Shown in pieces: positions 45,920 through 54,089 of a stretch of DNA of 64,000 nt. The position numbers and the translations under genes are program-made. Below the pieces are notes generated by a model that did no database searches, was not told the origin of the DNA, and saw only the letters and a program-made list of their open reading frames with translations. Source of the stretch: Mycobacterium shinjukuense (GTDB lineage Bacteria; Actinomycetota; Actinomycetes; Mycobacteriales; Mycobacteriaceae); contig NZ_AP022575.1 of assembly GCF_010730055.1 (NCBI RefSeq), forward strand, positions 1,488,001-1,552,000, given 5' to 3'. The stretch's first letter is position 1; every line of letters starts with the position of its first letter.

Positions 45920-46694
45920 ATCTGTTACCTCCGGTCCCTATATGGCCGCCATGGTAATCACGGCCTGGTAGTTCTGCACACAATTTGAGCCGGATCTCAT
46001 GGAACTCACCCGATGTCCAAATCATCATCTAGGTGCTGATCCCAAATATTTAATGACCGCGCACCCGTGCACCCGTTATCCGATGAGCCCGTCACGACTT
46101 GTTTTCCTCCCCTGCGCAGATTTCCCCGACCCGATATGCAAACATGCTGTACAACGTTTATTTGCATCGCGTTCCGCCCAGGTAAGAGCAGCGTAAACAG
46201 TACGTGTCACCCCTTGCCGACTAGCTGTGAGAGCTTCTTTAAACAATCGTCACTGGACGCTTATAAGGCCAGGTCGCAGCAGTAGCGACCAGCCGCATTC
46301 ACTATCGCTATCGCCACTATTCTGCTCTCGTCCAATTCTGAATTATGCGACGCGCTCTTTTCGCGGCCCGTGACGATTCGATGCCAAAAATATAACGACA
46401 TTTCGAGTGCGCCAATAGGTTTGACGAGTGATCACCATCTCGCGGAAACACCAATACCTGGCGACACCACGCTCGATGGCTATCGTGTCCGCGGCGCCGA
46501 TTGGGTGGCGACTGCCGATCTGAAGGCTGGCACCGAAAGATGGCTCCGTGGGTGCCGACGTCGCCGACGTGGTAGCTGACCGTCATACCGTGCTCTCCTA
46601 ACGTGAGGCAGCCTACGCACGACGGCGACCCTGGGTACGCGAGTACGCCTGCGAACTGACTGCCCAGTTGCTGAGAACTTTCCGGCAGGCCGCC
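45920..46694. other. Intergenic region upstream of PPE32, AT-richer
   Basis: 775 bp without an intact gene. Positions about 46020-46470 are visibly richer in A/T than the flanks. The only recognisable content is the EsxN-like relic at 46400-46586. The first ~100 bp before PPE32 probably hold its promoter and leader, but no clear -10/-35 pair can be named. Confidence 0.6.
46400..46586 (-). pseudogene. Relic of an EsxN-family (WXG100) gene
   Basis: From an ATG at 46586, with GGAGAG just upstream, the minus strand reads MTVSYHVGDVGTHGAIFRCQ, clearly related to the EsxN start MTINYQFGDVDAHGATIRAQ (12 of 20 identical). After residue 20 the resemblance ends; no WXG motif is found in any frame, and the frame continues with AT-richer unrelated sequence to 46317. 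Only the N-terminus of an esx gene remains, so an ESX pair once stood between PPE31 and PPE32 or was partly duplicated here. Confidence 0.7.
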
Positions 46695-47900
46695 CTATCC
46701 GGCGGCGGGCGGTCGTGCGACGAAGGTCGGACGGAAACCGTACTGGGGGACGGCGCGGCCGAAGTGCTGGCCGGCCGCGTTGCCGAAGGGCACCCCGGGC
46801 ATGCCGGCCGGCCCCGCGGGAGGGGGTGCCACCATGGGTGTGCCACCCAACGTCGAGCCCAGGGGACCGTGCAGCGGCGCGGCGGCGGTCCAGCTTGGCG
46901 GCACCGACAGCGTGCCGACGGCGGCCGCGTTGCCTACGCCGGCCGACACGGCGCCGCCGAGTCCGCTCGGTCCGGCGATGCCCGCGAGCGGGCCTGCCAG
47001 CGCGCCGGTGGCAGCCTCGCCGAGGGCTTCCCCGGCCATGCTTGCCGCCGTCCCACCGCCGATCAGACCCAGCAGCGGGGCGAGTATGGTGGCCGGCGCC
47101 ATGCCGAGCCCGGACGACGTCACGGTGTTCCAGAAGTTCGAATTGGGTTGCAACACGGCCCAGATTTCATGCCAGATCGATCCGGTGCCCAGCGTGCCCA
47201 GGATGCCCGCCGGCCCGGACGACGCCGGTCCGGTCGACGACGCGAGTCCTTGCAGGACGGTCGGCACCGCGGAGATCAGCTGGGACAGCGTCGACTGCTG
47301 GGTGCCCGCCGCCGCGCCGCTGGCTTGGGCGACCGCGGCCGCCTGGGCGGCCAGGCCGCTGGGGTTGGTTATCCGCGGGGGCTCGACAAACGGGCTCAAC
47401 CGCGTGGCCGCGGCCGAGGAACCGGCGTAGCCGTACATGGCCATGCCGTCTTGGGCCCACATTTCGGCGTACTGAGCCTCGGTGGCGGCGATCGCCGGGG
47501 TGTTTTGCCCGAATATGTTGGTGGCGACCAGCGCCATCAGCTGGGCACGGTTGGCCGCCACCACCGGTGGAGGCACCGTTGCCGCAAAGGCGGCTTCGTA
47601 GGCGGCCACGGCCGCCTCGGCTTGTAGGGCCGTTTGCTCGGCTTGGACGGCTGTGCTGCTCAGCCATGCCGTATACGGTGCGACCGCGGCGGCCATCGAT
47701 GCCGATGCCGGGCCGTACCATTCTTCGCCGGTCAGCGCGCAGAGCACCGCGCCACAGGACAACGCGGTGGCACGTAGCTCCGCGGCCAGGCCGTGCCAGG
47801 CCGATGCGGCGGCCAGCATCGGGCCCGAGCCGGCGCCCGAATACATGCGCGTGGAATTGATTTCGGGCGGCAATGTTGCAAAATCCAGGGCGGCGGTCAT
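46695..47900 (-). CDS. PPE-SVP family protein (PPE31-like)
   Basis: 401 residues (PPE31/Rv1807: 399). PPE domain 1-180 (LDFATLPPEINSTRMYSGAG), SVP motif VGTLSVPPSW near 328, and a C-terminus with GRAVPQYGFRPTFVARPPAAG-type ending closely like PPE31. It follows the PE20-like gene by 15 bp, preserving the M. tuberculosis PE20-PPE31 pair, which has been linked to magnesium acquisition in acid. The start ATG at 47900 adds two residues (MTAALDF) to the usual MDF. Confidence 0.93.
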   Translation of the reverse strand: MTAALDFATLPPEINSTRMYSGAGSGPMLAAASAWHGLAAELRATALSCGAVLCALTGEEWYGPASASMAAAVAPYTAWLSSTAVQAEQTALQAEAAVAAYEAAFAATVPPPVVAANRAQLMALVATNIFGQNTPAIAATEAQYAEMWAQDGMAMYGYAGSSAAATRLSPFVEPPRITNPSGLAAQAAAVAQASGAAAGTQQSTLSQLISAVPTVLQGLASSTGPASSGPAGILGTLGTGSIWHEIWAVLQPNSNFWNTVTSSGLGMAPATILAPLLGLIGGGTAASMAGEALGEAATGALAGPLAGIAGPSGLGGAVSAGVGNAAAVGTLSVPPSWTAAAPLHGPLGSTLGGTPMVAPPPAGPAGMPGVPFGNAAGQHFGRAVPQYGFRPTFVARPPAAG

Positions 47901-47915
47901 CGTCGGCCTCCTCGT

Positions 47916-48206
47916 TTAGCTGACGGCGTTGGCGGCTTCGGTAGCCGCATAGGAACCGGCACCGGCACCCAAGATCGCGACGAACGGCTCGTGGATTGCC
48001 ATCGCCTGAGCACCCACCGTCTGGTACCGGGCGCCCTGGGTGCCGAATTGCGTTGCGGTCAAGACCGATACGTCATCGGTGGCAGCAGCAGCCAGACCTG
48101 TGGTCGCGGGTGCGGCGGCATTTTGGGCGGCCGTGGCCGCTCCGACACGGGGCAACTGACCCGGGGCCGTTGCCAGGGCAGCTGGCTGGGTGGTGACCAA
48201 TGACAT
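47916..48206 (-). CDS. PE protein (PE20-like)
   Basis: 96 residues, a PE domain only. MSLVTTQPAALATAPGQLPR at the N-terminus, the conserved core, and SYAATEAANAVS at the end with the YxxxE secretion motif intact. The ATG at 48206 follows AGGAGAAG. It forms a helical-bundle heterodimer with PPE31 in known PE/PPE pairs, recognised by EspG5. Lowered conservation (ATTGLAAAATDDVSVLTATQ) suggests divergence but no break. Confidence 0.9.
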   Translation of the reverse strand: MSLVTTQPAALATAPGQLPRVGAATAAQNAAAPATTGLAAAATDDVSVLTATQFGTQGARYQTVGAQAMAIHEPFVAILGAGAGSYAATEAANAVS

Positions 48207-48600
48207 CGGGCTTCTCCTGCCGGAAGACCCGAACCAGGGGCCGATGTGGCGATTTCGCTGGCAAATTCCGCGCGCCCGCTGCACACCCCCCTAGCGCAGG
48301 GGTGCGGATCGGAGAATGGCGTTGAGCCAGTTCAGATTGCGTGAACGGCGCCCAGGTCGGATCGGAACGAAATGATCGTCGATCTCGAATAGGAACTATC
48401 GCCGGAACTCATTTCGCTCTCACCTCCTCGGGGCCAGGGCACGCGGGGGTGCCGGTGGCTTGCACATCAGGGGTGGGGGCCCAATTGAAACATAGGGCGC
48501 GGCACCCCTCTCGTCAGAGCTTTGGCACCACACGGCGTATCCGGGCTGGCCCGGAAGCCACTTGGGCTCAACCCTTAAGCCGGGAAGAGCTGTCCTGACC
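48207..48600 (-). repeat. Leader region A upstream of PE20-PPE31 (duplicated at 51.7 kb)
   Basis: About 390 bp non-coding. It aligns with 51688-52075 through several shared blocks: an inverted repeat after the start codon region (CGGGCTTCTCC, then GACCCGA), GGATCGGAA with ATCGtcGAAT-type sequence, a CACCTCCT block, and ACCCCTCTCGTC-GAGCTT-GGCA-CACA-CGTATCCGG. The two are diverged copies in the same position relative to a PE start codon. The rest of the 769-bp gap to the next PPE stop (to 48975) holds no gene I can support. Confidence 0.75.
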
Positions 48601-48975
48601 CTGGGCGTCTTTCGACGTTCGAGGTCAGTGGCCTATATCCGTGCAGACGCCTCACCTAGCGAGGTGCATGCACAGGCCATCGTGGCACCCCCGACGGTTC
48701 GAGTCAACCCAAACACGCTGGCTCATCAGGGGCGCGTGGGTGAGCCGCCCCACCCGGAGCGGCAACGGCCGGCTGGTCCGGCCCGTGACGTAGCGATGGG
48801 GATCCGCAACCACGCCCGCACACCGCTGCCCGCCGCCGCCGACAATTTGGCCGTCGCGCAGGGACTTTCGCCGTAAACCAGCCAGCGCTGTCGTCGCGTC
48901 TGACGGATCGTCGTCCTGCCGCGGCGGGTCACACAGGTATCCGGATCTGAGCCTTGCGCTCCGTCGGCGACGTCA

Positions 48976-50202
48976 CTATCCCGCGGCGGGCGGGCGCGCC
49001 ATGATCGTCGGCCGGAATCCGTATCGAGGACCACTGCCGAAGCTGTACGAGGCGCTGGTGGCCGGGACGCCCGGCAGACCGGGCATGCCCGCACCGGCCT
49101 GGGGGGCGGCAACGGTGCTGGTCGCGCCGGCGCCGGAGGGTGTGGCTCCGGCGGGATTTGCCGCCTCGACGGCCGTCGTCCAGTTCGGCGGAACAGACAG
49201 GCGCCCGACCATGGCCGCCTTGTTCGCGCCGGCGATGACCGCCCCCAAGCCCGATCGGGCGACCGTCGCCCCCATCGACGCGGCATCGGGATAACCGACG
49301 TCCATGGGTGCGACGAGGACCTGCGGCGCCCCGTCGAGAGCCACCGAGTTGATGTCCGCCAGTGCAGCCGTGACGGCGGGCATGATTAGCCCGGGAGCCA
49401 CGTATCCGGCTGACATGACACCGTTCACCACGTTGGAGTTCAGGAAGATCCCGTAGGGGTTCCCGTCGTTTCCGTCCAGGAAGTTCAGCATGTCGGCGAG
49501 CAGGCCCGCCCCGGGAATGGCGTCCAGCGGCGCAGCCACGGCCGACGGTGACGCGAGTCCTTGCAAGCTCGCCGGCACCGCGGACATGAGCAGCGGCACG
49601 TCCGTCTGCGTGCGGCCGCCCACGGCGGCACCGGCCGCGTGGGCGACCGCCGCGGCCTGGCCGGCCTGCCCGGACGGGTTGGTGGTCGCCGCGGGTTCGG
49701 AAAACGGTGTCAGAGCGGAGGCCTGCGCGGAGCTAGCCGCATACCCGTACATGGCCGTCGCATCCTGAGCCCACATTTCGGCGTATTCGGCCTCGGTAGC
49801 CGCGATCGCGGGTGTGTTGATGCCCAGAAAATTGGTGGCCACCAACGCGATCAACCGGGCACGGTTGGCGGCGACCACCGCCGGCGGCACCGTCATGGCA
49901 AACGCGGCCTCAAAGGCCGCCGCAGCCGCCGCGGCCTGACTGGCGGTCTGCGCGGCCCGCAGGCCCGTGACGCTCATCCACGTCACATACGGGGCGACCG
50001 CGGCCGCCATCGCCGCCGACGCCCGCCCCAGCCAGCCCTCACCGATCAACCCCGAAATCACCGACTCGTAGGCCGCCGCGGTCACCTGCATTTCGGTGGC
50101 GACTGCGTCCCAGGCCGTCACGGCGGCCAGCATCGGCGCCGAGCCTGGCCCCGAATACATGCGCAGGGAGTTGACTTCAGGAGGGAGCGCTCCGAAATCC
50201 AT
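48976..50202 (-). CDS. PPE-SVP family protein, tandem paralog
   Basis: 408 residues. PPE domain 1-180 (MDFGALPPEVNSLRMYSGPG), SVP motif VGRLSVPPNW near 330, C-terminus GPRYGFRPTIMARPPAAG. Residues about 240-290 (FLDGNDGNPYGIFLNSNVVN) are nearly the same as in the PPE gene immediately upstream, so the two arose by tandem duplication. It corresponds to the PPE28-PPE30 group of M. tuberculosis, though one-to-one orthology is unclear. Start codon 63 bp after the upstream PPE stop; probably one transcript. Confidence 0.88.
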   Translation of the reverse strand: MDFGALPPEVNSLRMYSGPGSAPMLAAVTAWDAVATEMQVTAAAYESVISGLIGEGWLGRASAAMAAAVAPYVTWMSVTGLRAAQTASQAAAAAAAFEAAFAMTVPPAVVAANRARLIALVATNFLGINTPAIAATEAEYAEMWAQDATAMYGYAASSAQASALTPFSEPAATTNPSGQAGQAAAVAHAAGAAVGGRTQTDVPLLMSAVPASLQGLASPSAVAAPLDAIPGAGLLADMLNFLDGNDGNPYGIFLNSNVVNGVMSAGYVAPGLIMPAVTAALADINSVALDGAPQVLVAPMDVGYPDAASMGATVARSGLGAVIAGANKAAMVGRLSVPPNWTTAVEAANPAGATPSGAGATSTVAAPQAGAGMPGLPGVPATSASYSFGSGPRYGFRPTIMARPPAAG

Positions 50203-50265
50203 TGCCAGCACCTCGATTAACCGACCTCTCACCGATCGCCCAGGTGGCGGGTGGTCCCCCGGCCG

Positions 50266-51567
50266 TCATCCAGCGGCTGGGGGGCGTCCCATGATCGTCG
50301 GCCGGAATCCGTAACGCGGAGCGTTGCCGAAGCTGTGCCCAAACACCGCGGGCATCCCGGGCACCCCGGGCATGCCCGCTGCCGCCTCTGGGACGGTCGC
50401 GGAGCTGGTCCAGCCGCCGCCCGGTGCCGCGGCGCCGGCGTGGTTCGCTACCGCGGTCGCCGCCATCCAGCTCTGCGGAACAGACAGTCGCCCCACCAGC
50501 GCCGCCTGGTTGGTACCGGCCGACACCTCTCCCGCACCCCACGAGGCCACGGGCGTCTCGCTCAGCGGGGGCAGGCTTTCGGGGCTGGCCGGTGAGATCC
50601 CGGGTAGCCACGTGGGGTTCCCTTCGCCGGAGCCCATGGGGGGCAGTGGGGCATTTTGGGCGCCCAACGCTACCGCGTTGACGTCGGCCATGGCGGTCCA
50701 GACGGCGGGGCCGACGATGGCGGGGCTGACATATCCGGCCGAGGTGAACCCGTTGACCAGCGAAGAATTCATGAAGATTCCATAAGGATTTCCGTCGTTG
50801 CCATCCAGGAAATTCAGGATGGCGGCGAGCCAGCCCGCCGGGCCGGCAAGCGCGGAGTTCAGCGCGTCCAGGCCAGGGATAGCCTGGGCCGGTGCCGCAG
50901 CGGCCGCCGCCGGTGACGCGAGCCCCTGCAAGGCATTCGGCACCAAGGCCATCAGTTGCGGCAGCTTGGACTGCGCGAGACCGAACCCGGCACCGCCAGC
51001 GGCCTGGGTGACCGCCGCGGCCTGGTTGGCCTGACCGCCCGGGTTGGTCGTGTGCACCGGTTCGGTGAACGGCGACAGCGCGGCGGCCGTCGCGGAGCTG
51101 GCGGCATAGCCGTACATTGCCGCCGCGTCCTGGGCCCACATTTCGCCGTAGGCGGCCTCGGTGGCCGCGATCGCCGGGGTGTTTTGACCAAGCACGTTGG
51201 TGGCCACCAGCGCCGCCAGCTGAGTGCGGTTAGCCGCCACCACGGCCGGGGGCACCGTCATGGCGAACGCCGACTCAAATGCGGCCGCCGCGGCGGCCGC
51301 CTGAGCGGCCGTCTGCTCCGCCTGCATGCCGGTGATGCTCATCCACGCCAGATACGGGGCGGCGGCTGCCGCCATCGATTCCGATGCCGGACCCAGCCAG
51401 TCGTCGCCGGTCAGCACCGTGATCACCTTCTGGTACGCGGCAACCGTCGAACGCAGCTCCGCGGCAAGCCCGTCCCAGGCCGTCATGGCGGCCAGCAGGG
51501 GCGCCGAGCCTGGCCCCGAATACATGCGTGTGGAGTTGATTTCAGGTGGGAGCGCTCCGAAATCCAT
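50266..51567 (-). CDS. PPE-SVP family protein, tandem paralog
   Basis: 433 residues. PPE domain 1-180 (MDFGALPPEINSTRMYSGPG), SVP motif VGRLSVPQSW near 356, C-terminus APRYGFRPTIMGRPPAAG. Contains FLDGNDGNPYGIFMNSSLVN shared with the downstream paralog plus an extra loop (MGSGEGNPTWLPGISPAS) near 310. It is preceded by a 35-codon PE relic at 12 bp. Member of the PPE28-30-type cluster beside eccA5; likely ESX-5 substrate. Confidence 0.88.
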   Translation of the reverse strand: MDFGALPPEINSTRMYSGPGSAPLLAAMTAWDGLAAELRSTVAAYQKVITVLTGDDWLGPASESMAAAAAPYLAWMSITGMQAEQTAAQAAAAAAAFESAFAMTVPPAVVAANRTQLAALVATNVLGQNTPAIAATEAAYGEMWAQDAAAMYGYAASSATAAALSPFTEPVHTTNPGGQANQAAAVTQAAGGAGFGLAQSKLPQLMALVPNALQGLASPAAAAAAPAQAIPGLDALNSALAGPAGWLAAILNFLDGNDGNPYGIFMNSSLVNGFTSAGYVSPAIVGPAVWTAMADVNAVALGAQNAPLPPMGSGEGNPTWLPGISPASPESLPPLSETPVASWGAGEVSAGTNQAALVGRLSVPQSWMAATAVANHAGAAAPGGGWTSSATVPEAAAGMPGVPGMPAVFGHSFGNAPRYGFRPTIMGRPPAAG

Positions 51568-51579
51568 TGCCAACACCCC

Positions 51580-51687
51580 TTATCCGGCCAGCACTTCGAA
51601 GGTGGGCGCCGATGGGGGCAACATTCGGGCGTGCATAACCCCGGCCGCTGCCGACAGCGATTCCGGTTGTGTCCCAACAAAAGACAT
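51580..51687 (-). CDS. 35-residue PE micro-relic
   Basis: From the ATG at 51687, with AAAAGGAGAAG as a strong ribosome-binding site, the frame reads MSFVGTQPESLSAAAGVMHA and ends PTFEVLAG with TAA at 51580. The first 16 residues are a clear PE N-terminus; the remaining 60-70 residues of a PE domain, including the YxxxE motif, are gone. It occupies the PE position 12 bp before a PPE start. It is probably translated as a leader peptide coupling the PPE gene, but cannot act as a PE partner. Confidence 0.72.
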   Translation of the reverse strand: MSFVGTQPESLSAAAGVMHARMLPPSAPTFEVLAG

Positions 51688-52256
51688 CGGACTTCTCCTT
51701 TTCGGATAGTCCGACCCAGCTACGGGCCTCCGCCGTTGTGGTGGTGGTGTCGGGGTGCTGCCGATAACACGTGCGCTTCGGTGCGCAGCGCGTGTCGGAT
51801 ACTCGGCGCCAGCCGGTTCAGACGGCGGACCAGGCGCCGTGACCGGATCGGAAGGTCATCGAATTCCTGCAGCCTGCGTCAATACGACCAGTCTCGCCCA
51901 CCTCCTGTCGCGGATCGGGACGCAAGGGAGGTGCCGCCGTAGTTGCGTGAATCGGGGGAACGAGACCACCCAGCAAGATTTGCTCGACACCGCACCCCCT
52001 CTCGTCCGAGCTTAGGCATCACAGCGTATCCGGCCGACGCAGCGCCGGAGGCAAGTTGGCCGGGACTCGCCGGCGGGGTGCGGCCGTTTGCCCAGCGGTA
52101 GCTCGTCGTTGGACGTCAGTGCCCGTTCGGCGGGGAAGGTCATCGGCCGGGTGTGTCCGGCGCGGCTGCGGCGCCACGATCCGGGCGGGGCCACAGCGGC
52201 CCGGTCCGTCAGCGTTCCCATGGGGTTAGCTGCCGCGGCCGAGCCGGAAGAGACGG
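51688..52256 (-). repeat. Leader region B upstream of the PE micro-relic (copy of region A)
   Basis: 569 bp between eccA5 and the PE relic, no intact gene. Positions 51688-52075 are the diverged duplicate of leader region A near 48.2-48.6 kb, with the shared blocks GGACTTCTCC...AGTCCGA, GACCGGATCGGAA, CACCTCCTGTCG and CCCCTCTCGTCCGAGCTTAG. The remainder (52076-52256) carries the end of the spacer after eccA5. A promoter for the PE/PPE unit is expected here. Confidence 0.7.
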
Positions 52257-54089
52257 CTACGTTGTCTTCTTCTCGGCCACCGCGGCGCGGAGTCCTTCGG
52301 CGAGGTCGTCGCGGGTCAACTCCTTGAACCGGCGCAGCTGCTCCTCGCTGAATTCGGTGCGATCGCTGGCCAACACCTCGTCGAGGATCTCGTCGTCGAG
52401 CCGGAAACTGCGGTGGTCGCGCGCCTTCTCCACCACGTTGCGCACGAAACCGGCGTTGCCGAGCACATCGATACCGCGGATCAAATCCCCGTCTTCGGAG
52501 TAGGTCTCGTCGCGGTAGAACTTCGTGTAAGACGGCAACAACACCTGGGCGGCCTCATCGGTGATGACGTCCTCGTTCTCCCTCCCCATCAATTTGGTCA
52601 GCGCGATCAGTTCGTCCGGGGTGTAGCTGAAGAACTCGATGACCGTCGAAAAGCGCCGTCGCAGACCCTGGTTCACCTCGAGCATCTTTTCCATTGCCTT
52701 GGCGTAGCCCGCGCCGAACACCACCAGCTCGTCGCGATGGTTCTCCATGTACAGCAGCAGCGTGTTGATGATCGCGTTGCCGTAGGGGTCGCCCTGGGTG
52801 TAGCCCTTCTCGTGCAGCGTGTGCATCTCGTCGAAGAAAACCGCGCCGCCCAGGGCGCCCTCGAGCATTTCCTCGGTGTTCTTCTCCGCGTCGGCCATGT
52901 ACCGGCCCAACAGCTTGGTGCGGCTGGTCTCCACCACGAGCGGCTTGCGCAGCACGGTCAACCCGCACAGCTGCTTGGTGAAGGCCCGCGCCACCGACGT
53001 CTTGCCGGTGCCCGGGGGCCCCAGCAACAGGGTGTGCCGCGACGTCACCGGCACCGGAAGGCCCATCTTGGCACGCGCTAAATTCACCTTGGTGGTCGCC
53101 TTGATGAGCTTGATCTCCCGCTTGGCCTGCTCCATGCCCAGCATCGCGTTGAGCTCGGCATCCCCTTCCGCCAAGTACTTCGCGGCCATCTGAGCGTGCC
53201 GAGCGGCCTCGGTCTGCGCCCTCGTCGGCGCGCTGTCCGGATCCCACGGGTCGGTGCGCGCCTCTATCGTTTCCGGGTCGGTCAGGACCAGCCGGAAGTT
53301 AGGATTGTCCAGTGCCTCGCGGGCCGGGGTGAATTTTGCATCCCGCGAGTACACCCGCCGCAGCAGTTCGACGGCTTCCTCCTCGCGCCCGACGTGCCGC
53401 AGGCACATGCCCTGGGTGTACAAGGCGATGTTCGCCGCACCCGGAACCCGGTCCCCTTCGATCGCTTCCTGAGCGCGCCGAAAGGCCTCCTCGAAGACCC
53501 CCAGCGACGCCAGCGCGGTGGTGGCCATGGCCGCCCCCGCGGCCTTGAGCTCCGGGTGGCGCCACGGCGTCGCCTCGGGGAACTGGGCGAGCACATCCGG
53601 CCACCGTTTGGTGCGGAAGTACAGCACGCCCCGCACATAGCTCACCAGCTCGGCGTCGAACGGATGCCGGGGTTCGGTGGCGTCGAGCAGTTCCGCCGCC
53701 TCCTTGTAGCGCTTGGCCTCGGCGAGGACGGCGGCGTACGCGCAGGCCAGCGAGTCCACGCTGGTGATCGCCAGTCGCAGAAACAACCCGTCGGACACCT
53801 CGGGTCGGAACTGCAGATCCGTGACGCCGAGTCGGCGGGTCTCCCAGCCGAAGGTCCTGACCGCCGCCCATGCCCCGGCGAGCACCTCGATGCTCTGGTC
53901 GCCGGCCAGTACCCGCGCCAGCCAGGCATCGCACATGCCGGGATCCAGCTTGGTGGCCGTGGTGAACATCTGGGCTGCCACCTGCGGGTTGTGGCTGGGC
54001 TGCAGGCCATTGACAGAGATTCCCGATGCCAGCAGACCGGCGACCATGGCGTTGCGGGCATCTTCGGCAGCCGACTGCGTGCGGGTCAT
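52257..54089 (-). CDS. eccA5: ESX-5 AAA+ ATPase EccA5
   Basis: Cytosolic AAA+ ATPase of the CbxX/CfxQ group, 610 residues as in M. tuberculosis. N-terminal TPR-rich region (about 1-280), then the AAA+ core: Walker A GPPGTGKTS (about 354-362), Walker B AVFFDEMH (about 412-419), arginine-finger region GLRRRFSTVIEF. EccA proteins are thought to release EspG chaperones from PE-PPE substrates. The ATG at 54089 overlaps the eccE5 stop by 4 bp. The M. tuberculosis neighbour lppT is absent after it. Confidence 0.97.
   Translation of the reverse strand: MTRTQSAAEDARNAMVAGLLASGISVNGLQPSHNPQVAAQMFTTATKLDPGMCDAWLARVLAGDQSIEVLAGAWAAVRTFGWETRRLGVTDLQFRPEVSDGLFLRLAITSVDSLACAYAAVLAEAKRYKEAAELLDATEPRHPFDAELVSYVRGVLYFRTKRWPDVLAQFPEATPWRHPELKAAGAAMATTALASLGVFEEAFRRAQEAIEGDRVPGAANIALYTQGMCLRHVGREEEAVELLRRVYSRDAKFTPAREALDNPNFRLVLTDPETIEARTDPWDPDSAPTRAQTEAARHAQMAAKYLAEGDAELNAMLGMEQAKREIKLIKATTKVNLARAKMGLPVPVTSRHTLLLGPPGTGKTSVARAFTKQLCGLTVLRKPLVVETSRTKLLGRYMADAEKNTEEMLEGALGGAVFFDEMHTLHEKGYTQGDPYGNAIINTLLLYMENHRDELVVFGAGYAKAMEKMLEVNQGLRRRFSTVIEFFSYTPDELIALTKLMGRENEDVITDEAAQVLLPSYTKFYRDETYSEDGDLIRGIDVLGNAGFVRNVVEKARDHRSFRLDDEILDEVLASDRTEFSEEQLRRFKELTRDDLAEGLRAAVAEKKTT

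Noticed and set aside
48726..49286. 186-codon minus-strand frame overlapping the end of the PPE gene
   Set aside because: Arg/Pro-rich shadow of PPE coding sequence and spacer; no similarity to known proteins.
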